Positions 1 to 8,889 of a stretch of DNA of 64,000 nt are shown here, one piece after another. Source of the stretch: a virus. The DNA lies in the IMG/VR virus record IMGVR_UViG_3300035438_001058, positions 21,209 through 85,208 of that record; one strand, 5' to 3'. Numbering within the stretch: position 1 is the first letter of the stretch; each line of letters begins with the position of its first letter. The notes beneath the pieces were generated by a model. It saw nothing but the letters and a program-made list of their open reading frames with translations, did no database searches and was not told where the DNA came from. The position numbers and the translations under genes were made by a program.

Positions 1-1100
1 GTGTAAAGATTAATAAATATGGGTTTCATTTTCCCCTCTTTAAATCTTAGAATTCTGCCAGTTTGTTGCGTATTAGTAAGTTTAGTAGATACTCCTGATA
101 AGCATATTGCTCCGTCGACATCTGGCAAGTTAACACCTTCGTTTAAAGCGTCAACTGCTATAAGCAAGTTGAAATCACCGTTCTTAAACGCCTGTAAAAC
201 AATTTCTCTACTCTTTAACTTCATCTTAGAGTGGTAAACTCTACCCCCTACTACAGATCTTAAAGCTTCAGCAAATTTAATACTTTTAGTAAACAGCAAC
301 CACTTTCTATTTGGCTCAAACTTTTCTATTATAGCTTTGGCGACACTAATCTTGGTAAGATTATTGTAAACCACTAATTTTCTTAGTTGCATGGCTCCCC
401 AGTATTGTTTGCAGAGCGTCTTTAGTTCCCTATCGTCAGAATACTGTTCAGCCTTAGCCAGATCAAACACGTTACGATATCTAGAAGATAAATTAGGATC
501 TTCACTTCGCAACCTGTCCAGCTTTATTAGCGACGTATTAAACACGTTGTCAAATGCCTTGTATTTACCTGCCATTGATTTGTCCATCCCCACTTCTAAG
601 TTGTAGATATTGAATTTAGGTAATATACCTTTATCGACAACATCTAATAAACTCTTGGCGTAAACAACTGGCGCTACTATACCTAAAAACTCTACGTACT
701 CTTCTTCGTCTGGTATTGTTGCTGTTAAGCACAACATAGACGTAGCTTTAATACTTTGAAATACTTTTCTGTATTCAGGAGAAAGAGCTCTATGAACTTC
801 ATCTATGATCACGAAATCGTATTCAGCGACATATCTGTAAGCAGATTGAATGCAAAGATAATCAACATTATTGTTATCTCCTAATTCTGCGGCAAATAAT
901 TCCCTAAATTGGTGTATAATGGGGATTCTTGAGGTAATGACTAGTGTCTTAGGAGGGACTCTAAAAGACTTAAAAGCCATTACCGCAAGTCTGGATTTTC
1001 CTACCCCGGTAGGTAGTACAACCGTTCCCCATTTACCAGCCTTATCTCAGGCTGTCAACGCTTCATTTTGAAGTGCTGTTACATTTTCTCTTAGTTTCAT
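1..1100 (-). CDS. SF2 superfamily helicase (3' end cut by window edge)
   Basis: The visible 366 codons carry the SF2 helicase motifs in order: motif I PTGVGKS at residues 30-36, motif II DEVH near residue 105, motif III TAT, a motif IV-like WLLFTKS, motif V around DALNEGVNLP and motif VI QQTGRILRFK. It probably unwinds DNA or remodels nucleoprotein during replication or recombination. The ATG at 1098-1100 lies one base after the UAA of the upstream zinc-ribbon frame. Residue 18 is an in-frame TGA (1047-1049) inside ALTA-W-DKAGKW, so the intact protein needs UGA read as Trp. A standard-code caller would lose the N-terminus holding the start. Closest relatives appear to be UvsW/XPB-like helicases; the subfamily is unsure. 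Confidence 0.85.
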
Positions 1101-1101
1101 C

Positions 1102-1884
1102 TTAGGTGCATGAGGCACAGTGGCCTCTTTCGTTAAAATATTCGTTTGTGCTGTCCAAGGCTTTTAAGCAGCTGGTACATTTGCCTTCACTTAAGTTGGC
1201 CATACAATTAGAGCAAAATGTGGCGTACTTAGTACTAGGAGTAAATTTTGCGTTACATCCTAAGCACGTGGACAATCCCTTAGCTTCTTTAGTGCAAGAT
1301 TTGCATAGGGTTCTACCTACTGTGGTAGCTTTTCTGCATTTTGGGCAGATTTTAATGTCTTTACTATCTCTGGTGGCAGAAGTGTGGATCTGAATTTCTT
1401 TATAGCAATCTTTACATTGCCCCCTAGAGTTTAAGTGCGAAACATTTTTACAACTAGAACATTGTTCTGTCTTGTTGGTTTTTGGCATAAAGTTTCCGCC
1501 ATAAAAACACTCTGGGCACGCACTAGTGTGCGAGGCATAAACATCACATTCATTCTTACACTTCGAGCATATAAGGGTTGCCTCGCTAGCGCAAGCCCCA
1601 CATAGGGTTTCTCGCACAAGGCGGGAATTGCTGGGTATTAACTCGTTATCTTTTTCAAAACAACGTTGACACGCTCCTGCTATATTAACCCATTTCTGCT
1701 CACCACACTCGTGGCAAACATCTTGGTGAGTTTCGACCCATTCTGCGTGCGTAGGGGCAGTTAGAACGCTAGAAGCAGGGTAACCTTTACACTTTCTACA
1801 AGTGTTCTTACAATTACTGCATACAGCGTTCTCTAAATAGTGAAAGCAAGATGGGTCTAAGCACTGCCTGCTTTCACTCTCTAG
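1102..1884 (-). CDS. Zinc-ribbon array, probably made by -1 frameshift from the upstream gene
   Basis: This open frame of about 260 codons is packed with CxxC pairs (for example CSNC, CRKC, CHEC, CQRC, CGAC, CSKC, CPEC, CSSC, CPKC, CKSC, CSNC, CTSC, CASC), giving several consecutive zinc ribbons. No ATG, GTG or TTG lies in frame between the preceding in-frame stop (1894-1896) and 1617, although Cys-rich sequence starts well before that. The frame joins the upstream membrane-protein gene at a canonical A AAA AAC slippery site, so it is most simply the C-terminal half of a frameshift product of about 632 residues. A shorter product from GTG at 1617 is also possible. Zinc ribbons of this sort bind nucleic acid or protein; the target is unknown. 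The stop is UAA, one base before the helicase start. Confidence 0.75.
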   Translation of the reverse strand, partial: LESESRQCLDPSCFHYLENAVCSNCKNTCRKCKGYPASSVLTAPTHAEWVETHQDVCHECGEQKWVNIAGACQRCFEKDNELIPSNSRLVRETLCGACASEATLICSKCKNECDVYASHTSACPECFYGGNFMPKTNKTEQCSSCKNVSHLNSRGQCKDCYKEIQIHTSATRDSKDIKICPKCRKATTVGRTLCKSCTKEAKGLSTCLGCNAKFTPSTKYATFCSNCMANLSEGKCTSCLKALDSTNEYFNERGHCASCT

Positions 1885-1890
1885 TTTTTT
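1839..1890 (-). other. Programmed -1 ribosomal frameshift signal
   Basis: On the minus strand the gene ending at 1881 finishes TCA AAA AAC TAG, so the heptamer A AAA AAC (1890-1884) sits in the right phase directly before its UAG. A 5-base spacer (1883-1879) is followed by a perfect 10-bp stem, AGTGAAAGCA (1878-1869) with TGCTTTCACT (1848-1839), around a 20-base loop. Shifting by -1 gives CTA GAG AGT, exactly the frame of the zinc-ribbon array. Slippery heptamer, short spacer and strong stem are the standard parts of such signals. A pseudoknot was looked for and not clearly seen. Confidence 0.8.
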
Positions 1891-2999
1891 GATTTAGAGG
1901 GTAATGTGATGGCATCTTTGGTCCACCCTTGAAGAGTCTCCCTAATTTGCACCTGTAGCTGGGGTTTAGTGATCCCCTTGTGTGTAGCAGGTTTACCAGA
2001 CTCTAAGGTCTTGATACCCATGTTAATCTCCACTATGCCAGCAAAAGCTTTTGTCTTTGCTGCATCATCCATTTTGATGTAGTAAGGAAGAATTTTATCC
2101 ATCCAGACTTGTGGTTTGTCTATCCCTAGAAATTCTAAGGCAGTTGTTATCTGGTCTGTGGCCTTCTTGTTCACCTTTTTCGGATCATTGTCCTTTTTCT
2201 CATCGTCTTTCTTGTCCTCGTCCTTCTTATCTTCTTTCTTATCTTCTTTTTTCTCTTCTTTCTTCTCAGCTGGAACGTCAAACATATCTGTGTTCAATGC
2301 GTGCTGAATTCCCTCTTTTGTTAAGGACAATTTAAGGGCAAGAACGACCTCATAAATTGTCAGAAGCAAGTGAAATGTTGTTATAATGACGCTACTCATC
2401 ATAGCGCTATGAAGATTAGCAAAAGGAGAGAAAGTAGGTGGATACCTATTCTCTGCTATTACAGCCGTCAAGAAGGAAGGATGTAAAAATCCCATCTTCA
2501 CCTTCATCATTACCCAGAAGCATTCTAATTGACCTGTGTTATGCACAGCGTTGGCCATAGCTAACATATTTACTATTGGAGCGCCGACAGCAAAGATGAA
2601 GGATATTAGAATAATTACTAGGATAGTAGAGCCTAAACCCATTCGCACCCCTATTGGTCTTGGTATAACAAATACGGAAACAAACTCGCCAATAGCTTTT
2701 GCTAAGCCAAAAGCACCGACAGTACTGATAGCCGCTGCAATTAGGTGAACTGACATTCGCACCGTTACATTTGTCTTTTCGTCTTGCACTGAACCTAGTA
2801 GTGCTGCTTCTGCTATCAACGCAGATAGTTGTAAACCTATTAGATAGGTAAAGTTGTACTTGATAATTGCTCTAGCTAAAAGAGCTGCAGGTTCTAATCC
2901 CTTTAATTTGGGATCTTTTTGTGCTTGTTTGTACAGGTAATAGGTCAAAAGACCTACGCAAACGAAGAAGGCGACAAATACTATCGTGCTCTCTATCAT
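1881..2999 (-). CDS. Multi-pass membrane protein with Lys/Glu/Asp-rich cytosolic linker
   Basis: The 372-residue product starts with a hydrophobic segment (MIESTIVFVAFFVCVGLLTY) and has further membrane segments near residues 48-70, 85-112, 122-148 and 200-225. Residues of roughly 245-280 form a highly charged run of EKKEEKKED and KKDEDKKDD type, then a soluble C-terminal part. Its ATG overlaps the UAA of the polymerase gene as TAATG. The UAG stop is embedded in a -1 frameshift signal, so a fraction of product probably carries the zinc-ribbon array on the inner face of the membrane. I do not recognise a family. A membrane-anchored nucleic-acid or protein docking factor, for example for replication at the envelope, is an inference only. 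Confidence 0.7.
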   Translation of the reverse strand: MIESTIVFVAFFVCVGLLTYYLYKQAQKDPKLKGLEPAALLARAIIKYNFTYLIGLQLSALIAEAALLGSVQDEKTNVTVRMSVHLIAAAISTVGAFGLAKAIGEFVSVFVIPRPIGVRMGLGSTILVIILISFIFAVGAPIVNMLAMANAVHNTGQLECFWVMMKVKMGFLHPSFLTAVIAENRYPPTFSPFANLHSAMMSSVIITTFHLLLTIYEVVLALKLSLTKEGIQHALNTDMFDVPAEKKEEKKEDKKEDKKDEDKKDDEKKDNDPKKVNKKATDQITTALEFLGIDKPQVWMDKILPYYIKMDDAAKTKAFAGIVEINMGIKTLESGKPATHKGITKPQLQVQIRETLQGWTKDAITLPSKSKN

Positions 3000-4891
3000 T
3001 ATTTATTCCATATTTTAGTTATTACTGCTTTAGCTGGGATATCTAAATGAGTAGTGTATTCTCTAGAAGCATCTAGGCAACACTTCTCTAATATCTTTGC
3101 GACAGTGTGTGAGAATTCGTCGGGGCATTCGAGTATTATTTCATCATGCACGAACAGTACGATTTTAAAAGGTATTTTTTTAGCAAATTTTCTAAGGAGA
3201 ACTCCAGCCCTCTTACCTATATCGGCAGCGGTTCCTTGTACTGGAATATTCTGTGCCCATCTCTGTATTTTTGAATCCCAGTAACTATAGGCGTCTCTAA
3301 TAGCTGGGTGTGGATCAGTGTATGTTAATCTGCACTTCTCCATGTACTTCTTGCACTCTAAATAATCATCAAAGAATGGAACAAATGACTTTCTACCGCT
3401 AACGGGGTTACAAACTACATATCCAAAATTCTTAGCCTCTAATCCTTGGTTGGAAAAGTATGCCTCAAGTTTTGGGAAGCTATCGTAATAACCTCTAATA
3501 AGAGATTTTGCTCTTGTTATAGGAATATCAAATTGTTCCGAAAGTTTTTTAGCTCCTCCGCCGTAAGCTATCAAGAACCCTATGGACTTGGCTATACGAC
3601 GTTCTTCGCTGTCTTTGGTCAAGTTCGGATCATTAAATGCGATCTTAGCAATCTCTAGGTGAAAGTCCGTACCGCTACCGCAAGCTTTGATCATGTTTGG
3701 GTCTCCAGACTTATCCGCTATTATCCTTGCTTCTTGGTTTGAAAAGTCAGCCACTACAAACGAGTGGCCTTCTTCTGCCATGAAAGCAGATCTATAGACG
3801 TCACCTCTTGAAATATTCTGTAAATTAGGATTAGTGGAAGATATCCTACCTGTACGCATTACCTGCATGAAGGAAGAATGTACCCTTCCAGAATAAGGGT
3901 TGATGTGCCTTAAAAATTTGTCCCCATAAGAGACTGCCTTTTTCTTGAGCATCTTGTAATCCAAATAAGTCTTGAGTATGCTAAACTTAGCTTCCTGTTT
4001 GAGAAGCACTAGTCTCCCTACACTCTCCTTTATTTCCCCAGTCTTTTTGTCTAGAGTAAGAACATCTACCCCTATTCCTTTCAGGGCGGTTACAGCTTGT
4101 TTAGGGCTGTCCCAATTTATATCAAATTGGGCAAGTAATTGATCATGCAAACTCTTGGCTTGCTTAGCGACTTCTTGGGCATTACTAAGCCACCTATTCC
4201 CTTCCAGGAATATTCCGTTTAGCTCCATATCTCCCAAAACCTTAATAAACTCAAACTCGAGTTTTAAGGTACGCTTTAAGTCCAACTCTCTCGCCTTCTC
4301 GACTAATTTCTTTTTTAGTAGAGCCGTGGCTTCCACGTCCATCGCTCCATAATATATTTGTTCTAAGGTAAACGGTGCATCCCCTATAGTGGAAAAAGAA
4401 GTCCGTACCTTTTTAGTAACTGTAGGCGCGAATAGATTGCCTTGGCCGCTGTAATAGGCTCTTACATACCTAGCAACGCATTGCTCGAGTGTGAAGTGGC
4501 CTTTAGGCGCATCTTTACCGCATTCAATAATCTGAGCGGCAATCATAGTATCCCAAAGATTCTCTAATCTTATCCCATAATTACTGGCTATAACTTGGTA
4601 GTCATACTTGAGATTATGTCCGAGTATGGGCCTATTCGAATCTTGTATGCTTCTAAGTAGGCCTTTAGGGCAATGTTCTCTAGTGTCGATAACAACTTGT
4701 GTGCCGCCATTCCCAAGTTGGAGCATGATAACCTGACGATCAAACAAATTAGTAAAATCACCAGTAGTCTCCGTATCGAGGCAAATTTCATCTCAGTCTT
4801 TTATTAGGTCCTGAATCTGGTTAAAAGTTATTTGGGAAATATCCCCCTGTTGTATGAGCCATACCCCTGTCGTAGATTGCTGTGTAACCAC
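2999..4891 (-). CDS. Family A DNA polymerase with 3'-5' exonuclease domain
   Basis: Replicative DNA polymerase. Exonuclease motifs: ExoI DTETTG (residues 39-44), ExoII in GHNLKYD, ExoIII YGAMD. Polymerase motifs: A in VVADFSNQEARI, B in RRIAKSIGFLIAYGG, C in VHDEI. The usual ORF start inside the exonuclease domain at 4747 would delete ExoI; reading TGA at 4793-4795 as Trp (residue 33) restores it and carries the frame up to a GTG at 4891, giving about 630 residues, a normal length for phage enzymes lacking the 5' nuclease domain. The true start between 4800 and 4891 is uncertain because no ATG exists. The N-terminus overlaps the preceding 83-residue gene in another frame; the stop overlaps the next ATG. 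Confidence 0.93.
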
Positions 4892-5072
4892 TCTTATTTC
4901 GTTTAAAGCCCACCACTTGTAAAGTTTCCTTAATGGTAGGGGTTTTAGTTTGTTTTTCCGGTTGTAGCGGCTCTTGCGTTAAGCTTTTCGTCCGCTTTAA
5001 TAGCTCGTTTGCTATGATGTTCCCGAACTGTGTTACAAGTGCGGTCATCATAACGGTAAAGAAAGTTCCCAT
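4821..5072 (-). CDS. Small protein with N-terminal membrane segment
   Basis: The 83-residue product has a hydrophobic N-terminus (MGTFFTVMMTALVTQFGN) followed by a charged, Lys/Gln/Pro-rich middle (SLTQEPLQPEKQTKTPTIKE) and a glycine-containing tail. It sits between the M15-type peptidase and the polymerase on the same strand, and its 3' end overlaps the extended polymerase N-terminus by about 70 bases. Next to a cell-wall peptidase, a holin or spanin-like accessory role is possible but nothing in the sequence proves it. I do not recognise the family. Confidence 0.55.
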   Translation of the reverse strand: MGTFFTVMMTALVTQFGNIIANELLKRTKSLTQEPLQPEKQTKTPTIKETLQVVGFKRNKSGYTAIYDRGMAHTTGGYFPNNF

Positions 5073-5121
5073 AATTTTAATAAAGTGGGAGGGGTTAGGG
5101 CCCCCTCCCTTTCTTTACCAC

Positions 5122-5742
5122 TTATATATTTAAGTGAATATGGTCTCCAGAAGCATTGCTATTAAAGAATACATATTTTTCGGTATTCGAGTCGCCGAGA
5201 TATTTCCGAACTCGCGCAGATCCTGGTCTACCTTCTATGTACATTCTAATGTTATGTTCCCGAAGTCATTCAACTCCTTCTTTGGAAACTAAAAATGAGA
5301 TTACATCTTCGTTCCATTCCAAATCCACGGCTCTACCGTGAAAATGTTGCGACTTTTTGTTGTAGCCTCTCTTTAAAGAGTTGACACGCGCAGTTGGCCC
5401 TTTGTAGGATGACAACGCATAAATTAACTCCTTGCTGACACTTGTGTCTACTGGTGTGTACAGCATGAAGCCAAAGAAGTTTCCAGTGACACACTCCCCC
5501 GTTCTTTTAGATTTCCACCTTTTACCTAAGTATGGGTGTGTTTCTTCTAAACGTTTTAACTTCGCATTAGTTGTGTCTTGTTGAGAAAAAAGTTTCTCAA
5601 CTTTCTCCATCAAGCACTTATTCTCACTTTTTAATTCTGTATTGATAGCAAATTGTTTTTGCCAGCCAAATACAGTAATAGTTAAAAGTAAAAACATTGC
5701 TAATGCCATTAAAGGCCTGTACCACTTTTCAGTGTTATTCAT
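5122..5742 (-). CDS. Membrane-anchored M15-type peptidoglycan peptidase (endolysin candidate)
   Basis: 206 residues when TGA at 5266-5268 is read as Trp. An N-terminal membrane anchor (MALAMFLLLTITVFGW) is followed by a short coiled segment, then a D-Ala-D-Ala carboxypeptidase/M15-like domain with zinc-ligand patterns SQHFHGRAVDLEW and, after the recoded Trp, GDHIHL close to the C-terminus. The GDHIHL motif holds required zinc/catalytic histidines and lies beyond the TGA, so termination there would leave an inactive enzyme: strong evidence that UGA is sense in this gene. It probably cleaves the peptide cross-links of peptidoglycan during lysis. The stop is UAA at 5122-5124. Confidence 0.85.
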
Positions 5743-5811
5743 AATATTCTATTAAGTGTTCATTGCCCTCTTATAAAGTGGTTGAGGGTAATCCAGCCAT
5801 CCACAAGGCTG

Positions 5812-6408
5812 TTAAATACTGTCCAGCAGAGCTCTGGGACTCTTAGGCACCATTACTGGCACCGCGTCTTCCCCGTCCCCGCCTTTAAGTAGGGTAGTAG
5901 CCATATTATATATGTCCCCTAATGTTGGTGACACTAAACCCGCTACTCTTTTCTGTCGGTTATGAAAGAACCTTTCATTTACCTCACTATCCGTTGTTGT
6001 ATGTCCAAAACACATTTCACCATCTTTACGATAGACGGACCCGCCTAATACTTCAGCGAAGGTAAGGAATGCCGACATACCAATGCCTAGAATTCCGTTC
6101 TTGCCCTTGCCTTCATCTTGTTTCTTCATATACCAACTCAAAGTCTCTACCCTAAAATACTCCAGCGCCTGATCTTGGGGTGGAATGTTTGGAGGGAGTT
6201 TAGATTCTCTCTTGAAATAAGAGATATTGGCGTTGATACCTCCAGTATCAGGGATCAATAGCACCGATTTAGGGTGATAGTGTTTCTGATCTGGTGAGAT
6301 TGTGACTACTTGCCACTCCCTGTCCAGAAAGTAATTCCGGATTTCAAGTGTTCCACAATCTGCGTATGGCTGCATTATTAACAGCCGTTTCTCAATGTTG
6401 GCGTCCAT
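5812..6408 (-). CDS. Class I glutamine-amidotransferase-like protein, nucleophile Cys apparently absent
   Basis: The 198-residue protein has the alpha/beta layout of class I amidotransferases: an N-terminal strand and helix (LLIMQPYADCGTLEIRNYFL), a middle strand VLLIPDTGG, and a nucleophile-elbow region GILGIGMSAFLTFAEVLGG that matches the usual GxCxG turn followed by the large-ring helix. At the position where the catalytic Cys should be the sequence reads GIGMS, so the enzyme may be inactive, use another residue, or act as a binding protein. Similar folds occur in many large phages. It overlaps the preceding gene by 17 bases. Substrate unknown. Confidence 0.6.
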   Translation of the reverse strand: MDANIEKRLLIMQPYADCGTLEIRNYFLDREWQVVTISPDQKHYHPKSVLLIPDTGGINANISYFKRESKLPPNIPPQDQALEYFRVETLSWYMKKQDEGKGKNGILGIGMSAFLTFAEVLGGSVYRKDGEMCFGHTTTDSEVNERFFHNRQKRVAGLVSPTLGDIYNMATTLLKGGDGEDAVPVMVPKSPRALLDSI

Positions 6409-6661
6409 AGTATAAATGTTTTAGGTATTCTAGTATAATACCTTTTACGTGTTTCTGCGTTATTTTTTTGGCTGTACGACTTGCGAAAAAGTTGCTCGCA
6501 ACTAAGTACATGGTTTCAAAGTCGCCTACGGCCCCGTGAATAAATAAATCCTTGGGAATGCTGTTGTAAATGTCCCCAATGGTTTCAAATCCGAGGCTTC
6601 TAGCGAAGAAGCCGTTCTGCCCTTTTACGAGCATCCGACTTGTTTTTTCTGTTATGATCAT
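6392..6661 (-). CDS. Unknown small protein
   Basis: 89 residues from the first ATG; a start at 6634 (MLVKGQNGF) would reduce the overlap with the upstream gene. The sequence is mixed alpha/beta with a basic C-terminal half (SRTAKKITQKHVKGIILEYL). No family recognised. It ends in TGA at 6392-6394, 17 bases inside the next gene. If UGA were Trp here the frame would run another 41 codons to a UAA at 6269-6271 entirely over the next gene, which looks implausible, so UGA probably stops this gene. Confidence 0.6.
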   Translation of the reverse strand: MIITEKTSRMLVKGQNGFFARSLGFETIGDIYNSIPKDLFIHGAVGDFETMYLVASNFFASRTAKKITQKHVKGIILEYLKHLYYGRQH

Positions 6662-6959
6662 GCAGCTGGCCTAAAAGGCGTCTTGTGGTTATTTGTAGCG
6701 CTCTTTTATAAGCGGTGTTTCTTTTCCTGGATTTTACCCGCACATTTAGTGTGGGGCCAGTTACAGTGACTGTATATCCAATACGTCGTGCTTCTGCAGG
6801 ATATATTGGGTATATGTCTACCTGCTCACTAACTACGGTATCCAGCTGAAGTAAGTCTTTTTCCAACTGTGTTATTGTAAACGGTCTTCTGTTTACGTAG
6901 ATCGTAGTCGTTTTGTCGAGTCTTTCCAGAAAACTCATCATACGATCGCTTATGCGCAT
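6600..6959 (-). CDS. Unknown basic protein
   Basis: Starting at ATG 6959 the product is 119 residues: MRISDRMMSFLERLDKTTTI, a predicted beta-rich middle (TVTVTGPTLNVRV) and a strongly basic tail (KSRKRNTAYKRALQ and RKNKSDARKRAERLLR) that would suit nucleic-acid binding. An earlier ATG at 7040 exists but deepens an already long out-of-phase overlap with the upstream gene (which ends at 6829). The stop is UAG. No family recognised. Confidence 0.6.
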   Translation of the reverse strand: MRISDRMMSFLERLDKTTTIYVNRRPFTITQLEKDLLQLDTVVSEQVDIYPIYPAEARRIGYTVTVTGPTLNVRVKSRKRNTAYKRALQITTRRLLGQLHDHNRKNKSDARKRAERLLR

Positions 6960-7314
6960 TTTTTGACTGTATTTTACGGGCGAGCGATGGTGGGAATATT
7001 TCCCGTATTTGGTGTACTGTGTGGCCGTTAAAGCTTTCATCTCTTTCCATAAAATCTTCGAACATTACCTCAGGAGTTCTGGCAATGCCTACTCCGTACA
7101 GGATTCCGATCTCAATTTCTGCCCTTCCTACACAATAACGTTCGTGCAGCGTGTGCATTTGTTCCTGTTTTTGAGAAATTCTTTTCAGTCTTTCTTCTCT
7201 TTTGGAACGCATTCGAGGTTCGCGGATTGTTGGTGCAGGTATGTAAAAATCTTCATCCTTGTGTTTGAAGAAGTTTACTACTCTTACATAGTCGCATTTA
7301 GCTTTAATCCTCAT
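6829..7314 (-). CDS. Unknown protein with basic coiled segment
   Basis: 161 residues, beginning MRIKAKCDYVRVVNFFKHKD, then a basic helical stretch (MRSKREERLKRISQKQEQMH) and a middle part GRAEIEIGILYGVGIARTPE. The last 44 codons overlap the next gene in a +1-shifted frame, unusually long for separate genes. The ATG lies 11 bases inside the 3' end of the LysM lipoprotein gene. UAG stop. No family recognised and no slippery heptamer seen in the overlap. Confidence 0.6.
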   Translation of the reverse strand: MRIKAKCDYVRVVNFFKHKDEDFYIPAPTIREPRMRSKREERLKRISQKQEQMHTLHERYCVGRAEIEIGILYGVGIARTPEVMFEDFMERDESFNGHTVHQIREIFPPSLARKIQSKNAHKRSYDEFSGKTRQNDYDLRKQKTVYNNTVGKRLTSAGYRS

Positions 7315-7741
7315 CTATAACCAGTTTTTTTCCTGTTACCAGGGGTTGCCGAATTTTACTTGCCTTTACTCCAAACTTACGAGCAAGGCCTAATGCAGTG
7401 TCACCTTTTTTTATTACGTATTCCACAGGTATGGGCGTAGTTTTCTGCATACGTTTTTGCGTAGTTACAGAATAGCTCACAATTGCCCCAGATTCCATTT
7501 TTATGTCCACGTGCACATCACTGGGCCCGGGAGCATTTTCGATCGCGCTCAAGTCAATTACGAGCCTTGTAGGCCCATCCTCGTCGCTTATTTGAACTGT
7601 TGGAGTAGTATCTAGCGCCATTCCTAAGGAATCGGTAGAAACTACGGGGGTTGGCCCGCTATAAACCTCGTCAGAACCGTCACACGATGCTAAAAGATTT
7701 ATGATAATTAATAGGCCTAGAATTATATAATATTGCCTCAA
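7304..7741 (-). CDS. LysM-domain lipoprotein
   Basis: 145 residues. The N-terminus is a lipoprotein signal peptide with lipobox LLASC (MRQYYIILGLLIIINLLASC), so the mature protein should be lipidated at that Cys and held in the cell envelope. The middle is acidic and Thr/Pro-rich. The C-terminal 45 residues form a LysM domain (VEYVIKKGDTALGLARKFGV followed by SKIR), a module that binds the glycan strands of peptidoglycan. In a phage early region this suggests envelope modification, lysis support or exclusion of rivals (inference). It overlaps the preceding gene by about 80 bases in another frame. Confidence 0.8.
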   Translation of the reverse strand: MRQYYIILGLLIIINLLASCDGSDEVYSGPTPVVSTDSLGMALDTTPTVQISDEDGPTRLVIDLSAIENAPGPSDVHVDIKMESGAIVSYSVTTQKRMQKTTPIPVEYVIKKGDTALGLARKFGVKASKIRQPLVTGKKLVIDED

Positions 7742-8243
7742 AATACTGGGTTTTACTTATTTCCACAGGTTTTCTGTGAGCGGGCATAGTTTTTGCCCAC
7801 AAAGATACTACTTTCGCGTGATTCTTTCGCCAAATGGGCGAAGTATTTTTTAAAAGCTCGCGCTCTTTGGGATGAAATATAGCGAAAGCATCTGTATCCA
7901 TGTAGTCTACGTAGTTGATTGTTTCTAAATACTGTTTTAGTTTCGTTGGTACTAACTTCAGAACTTCAGTATTTGGTACTGAAGTTCTATCAAATGCTGC
8001 GTGCGGGACGGTTAACTCAGGTACACCTTTATTTATAAGCTGGGCGATTGACTGAATTGTCTTTTCTTCTAGCCCAAGTATGTAATACGGTCTGATTAAT
8101 GGTGAGGTGCTAACTAGTTTTAGCACTAAATGCCTTTTCTTATGCAACTCAAAACCATAATCCAACAATGCTGCCTTAGCACTAAAATGCTTAATAAATA
8201 CATTTCCTGTACTACTATCATGCTCTATCGTTATTTTTGTCAT
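7659..8243 (-). CDS. Unknown protein
   Basis: The natural start is ATG 8243 (MTKITIEHDSSTGNVFIKHF), just inside the end of the upstream gene; the longer reading from 8345 copies the upstream gene in a shifted frame. Features: hydrophobic strand KKRHLVLKLVSTSPLIRPYY, then helical segments with several Trp, for example SPIWRKNHAKVVSLWAKTMP. A first TGA lies at 7680-7682 (187 residues); read as Trp, the frame adds six residues and stops at UAG 7659-7661. Either end overlaps the start of the LysM lipoprotein. No family recognised. Confidence 0.6.
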
Positions 8244-8847
8244 AAGTCTTGTCTTTCGTTTCCATCTTACTAGGAGCATCCATAAATAAGGTTGCGGGGT
8301 AAGATATAAGTGACCCATCAGGGAATACCACAACAAAGTAGACATCCTCTATTTTTTTAAAGAAGACACGTGTGGATATTACTTCCTTATGAAATATACC
8401 TTGATTTGAGTCATATATAGAATGCAAACTACCAGTTGCCACTATTTTCGCACCTTTCATGGAGTCTAAATAGGTTCTGAGCGACTGATAGTCCCACGTT
8501 ATGGAGATGCAAGTCTTTGGGTCGTTGTTGTCTAGAGGAGTCAATGTGTACACTCCATTGTACGCAAAAAATGGATCGTATTTTATACGGCATTTTGTGG
8601 ACGTACGTCTGTGAGTGCACAGATTGTCTTGGCTTAGCCCTGTTATCAGATCTTTATGATCAAAAGGCAAATTTTCTGGGGGCATATACCCCTCATCTCC
8701 CAAGGGAGATATTTTTAGAGGGTAATACCCAAACGGGTAATCGCAATCCATCTTACCAGGATATGCGACTGTTACACGTTTTAATTGAAGAGAATATTTT
8801 GTAAAAATCCCCTCAATATTGATCGGATCGTTTAGCCTGTAATTCAT
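8215..8847 (-). CDS. Unknown beta-rich protein
   Basis: 209 or 210 residues beginning MNYRLNDPINIEGIFTKYSL. The composition is beta-rich with many aromatic residues (GKMDCDYPFGYYPLKISPLG; VYFVVVFPDGSLISYPATLF) and a charged tail. It ends TGA TAG TAG, so it terminates cleanly whether UGA is stop or Trp. It is the first gene after a strong intergenic hairpin, so it may head a sub-operon. No family recognised. Confidence 0.65.
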
Positions 8848-8853
8848 AGTTTA

Positions 8854-8882
8854 GGAGAGAGCCGATTTACGCGGCTCTCTCC
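8854..8882. terminator. Strong intergenic hairpin
   Basis: An 11-bp perfect stem GGAGAGAGCCG / CGGCTCTCTCC with a 7-base loop lies between the ATPase gene end (8890) and the next gene start (8847). On the plus strand it is followed by TTTTTG, so as an intrinsic terminator it would act on rightward transcripts; on the minus strand, in which the genes run, it lacks a trailing T tract and may instead be an RNA-processing or stability element. Confidence 0.6.
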
Positions 8883-8889
8883 TTTTTGT

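Noticed and set aside
2111-2335. Plus-strand frames rich in Ser/Leu opposite the membrane protein's charged linker
   Set aside because: They are mirror images of the Lys/Glu codon repeats of the real gene on the minus strand.
2999-4747. DNA polymerase starting at TTG 4747
   Set aside because: This start would remove exonuclease motif I; the frame continues upstream through a TGA (Trp) with DTETTG intact.
6269-6394. Read-through extension of the gene ending at 6392
   Set aside because: The extra 41 codons overlap the amidotransferase-like gene fully and show no sensible protein pattern.
6829-6959. Programmed frameshift joining the two overlapping basic-protein genes
   Set aside because: The phase is +1, no slippery site is visible, and the downstream gene has good ATG starts.
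8854-8882. Intrinsic terminator for the leftward ATPase gene
   Set aside because: On the minus strand the stem is preceded by the A tract and not followed by T, so orientation is wrong for that gene; it is listed only as an unoriented hairpin.
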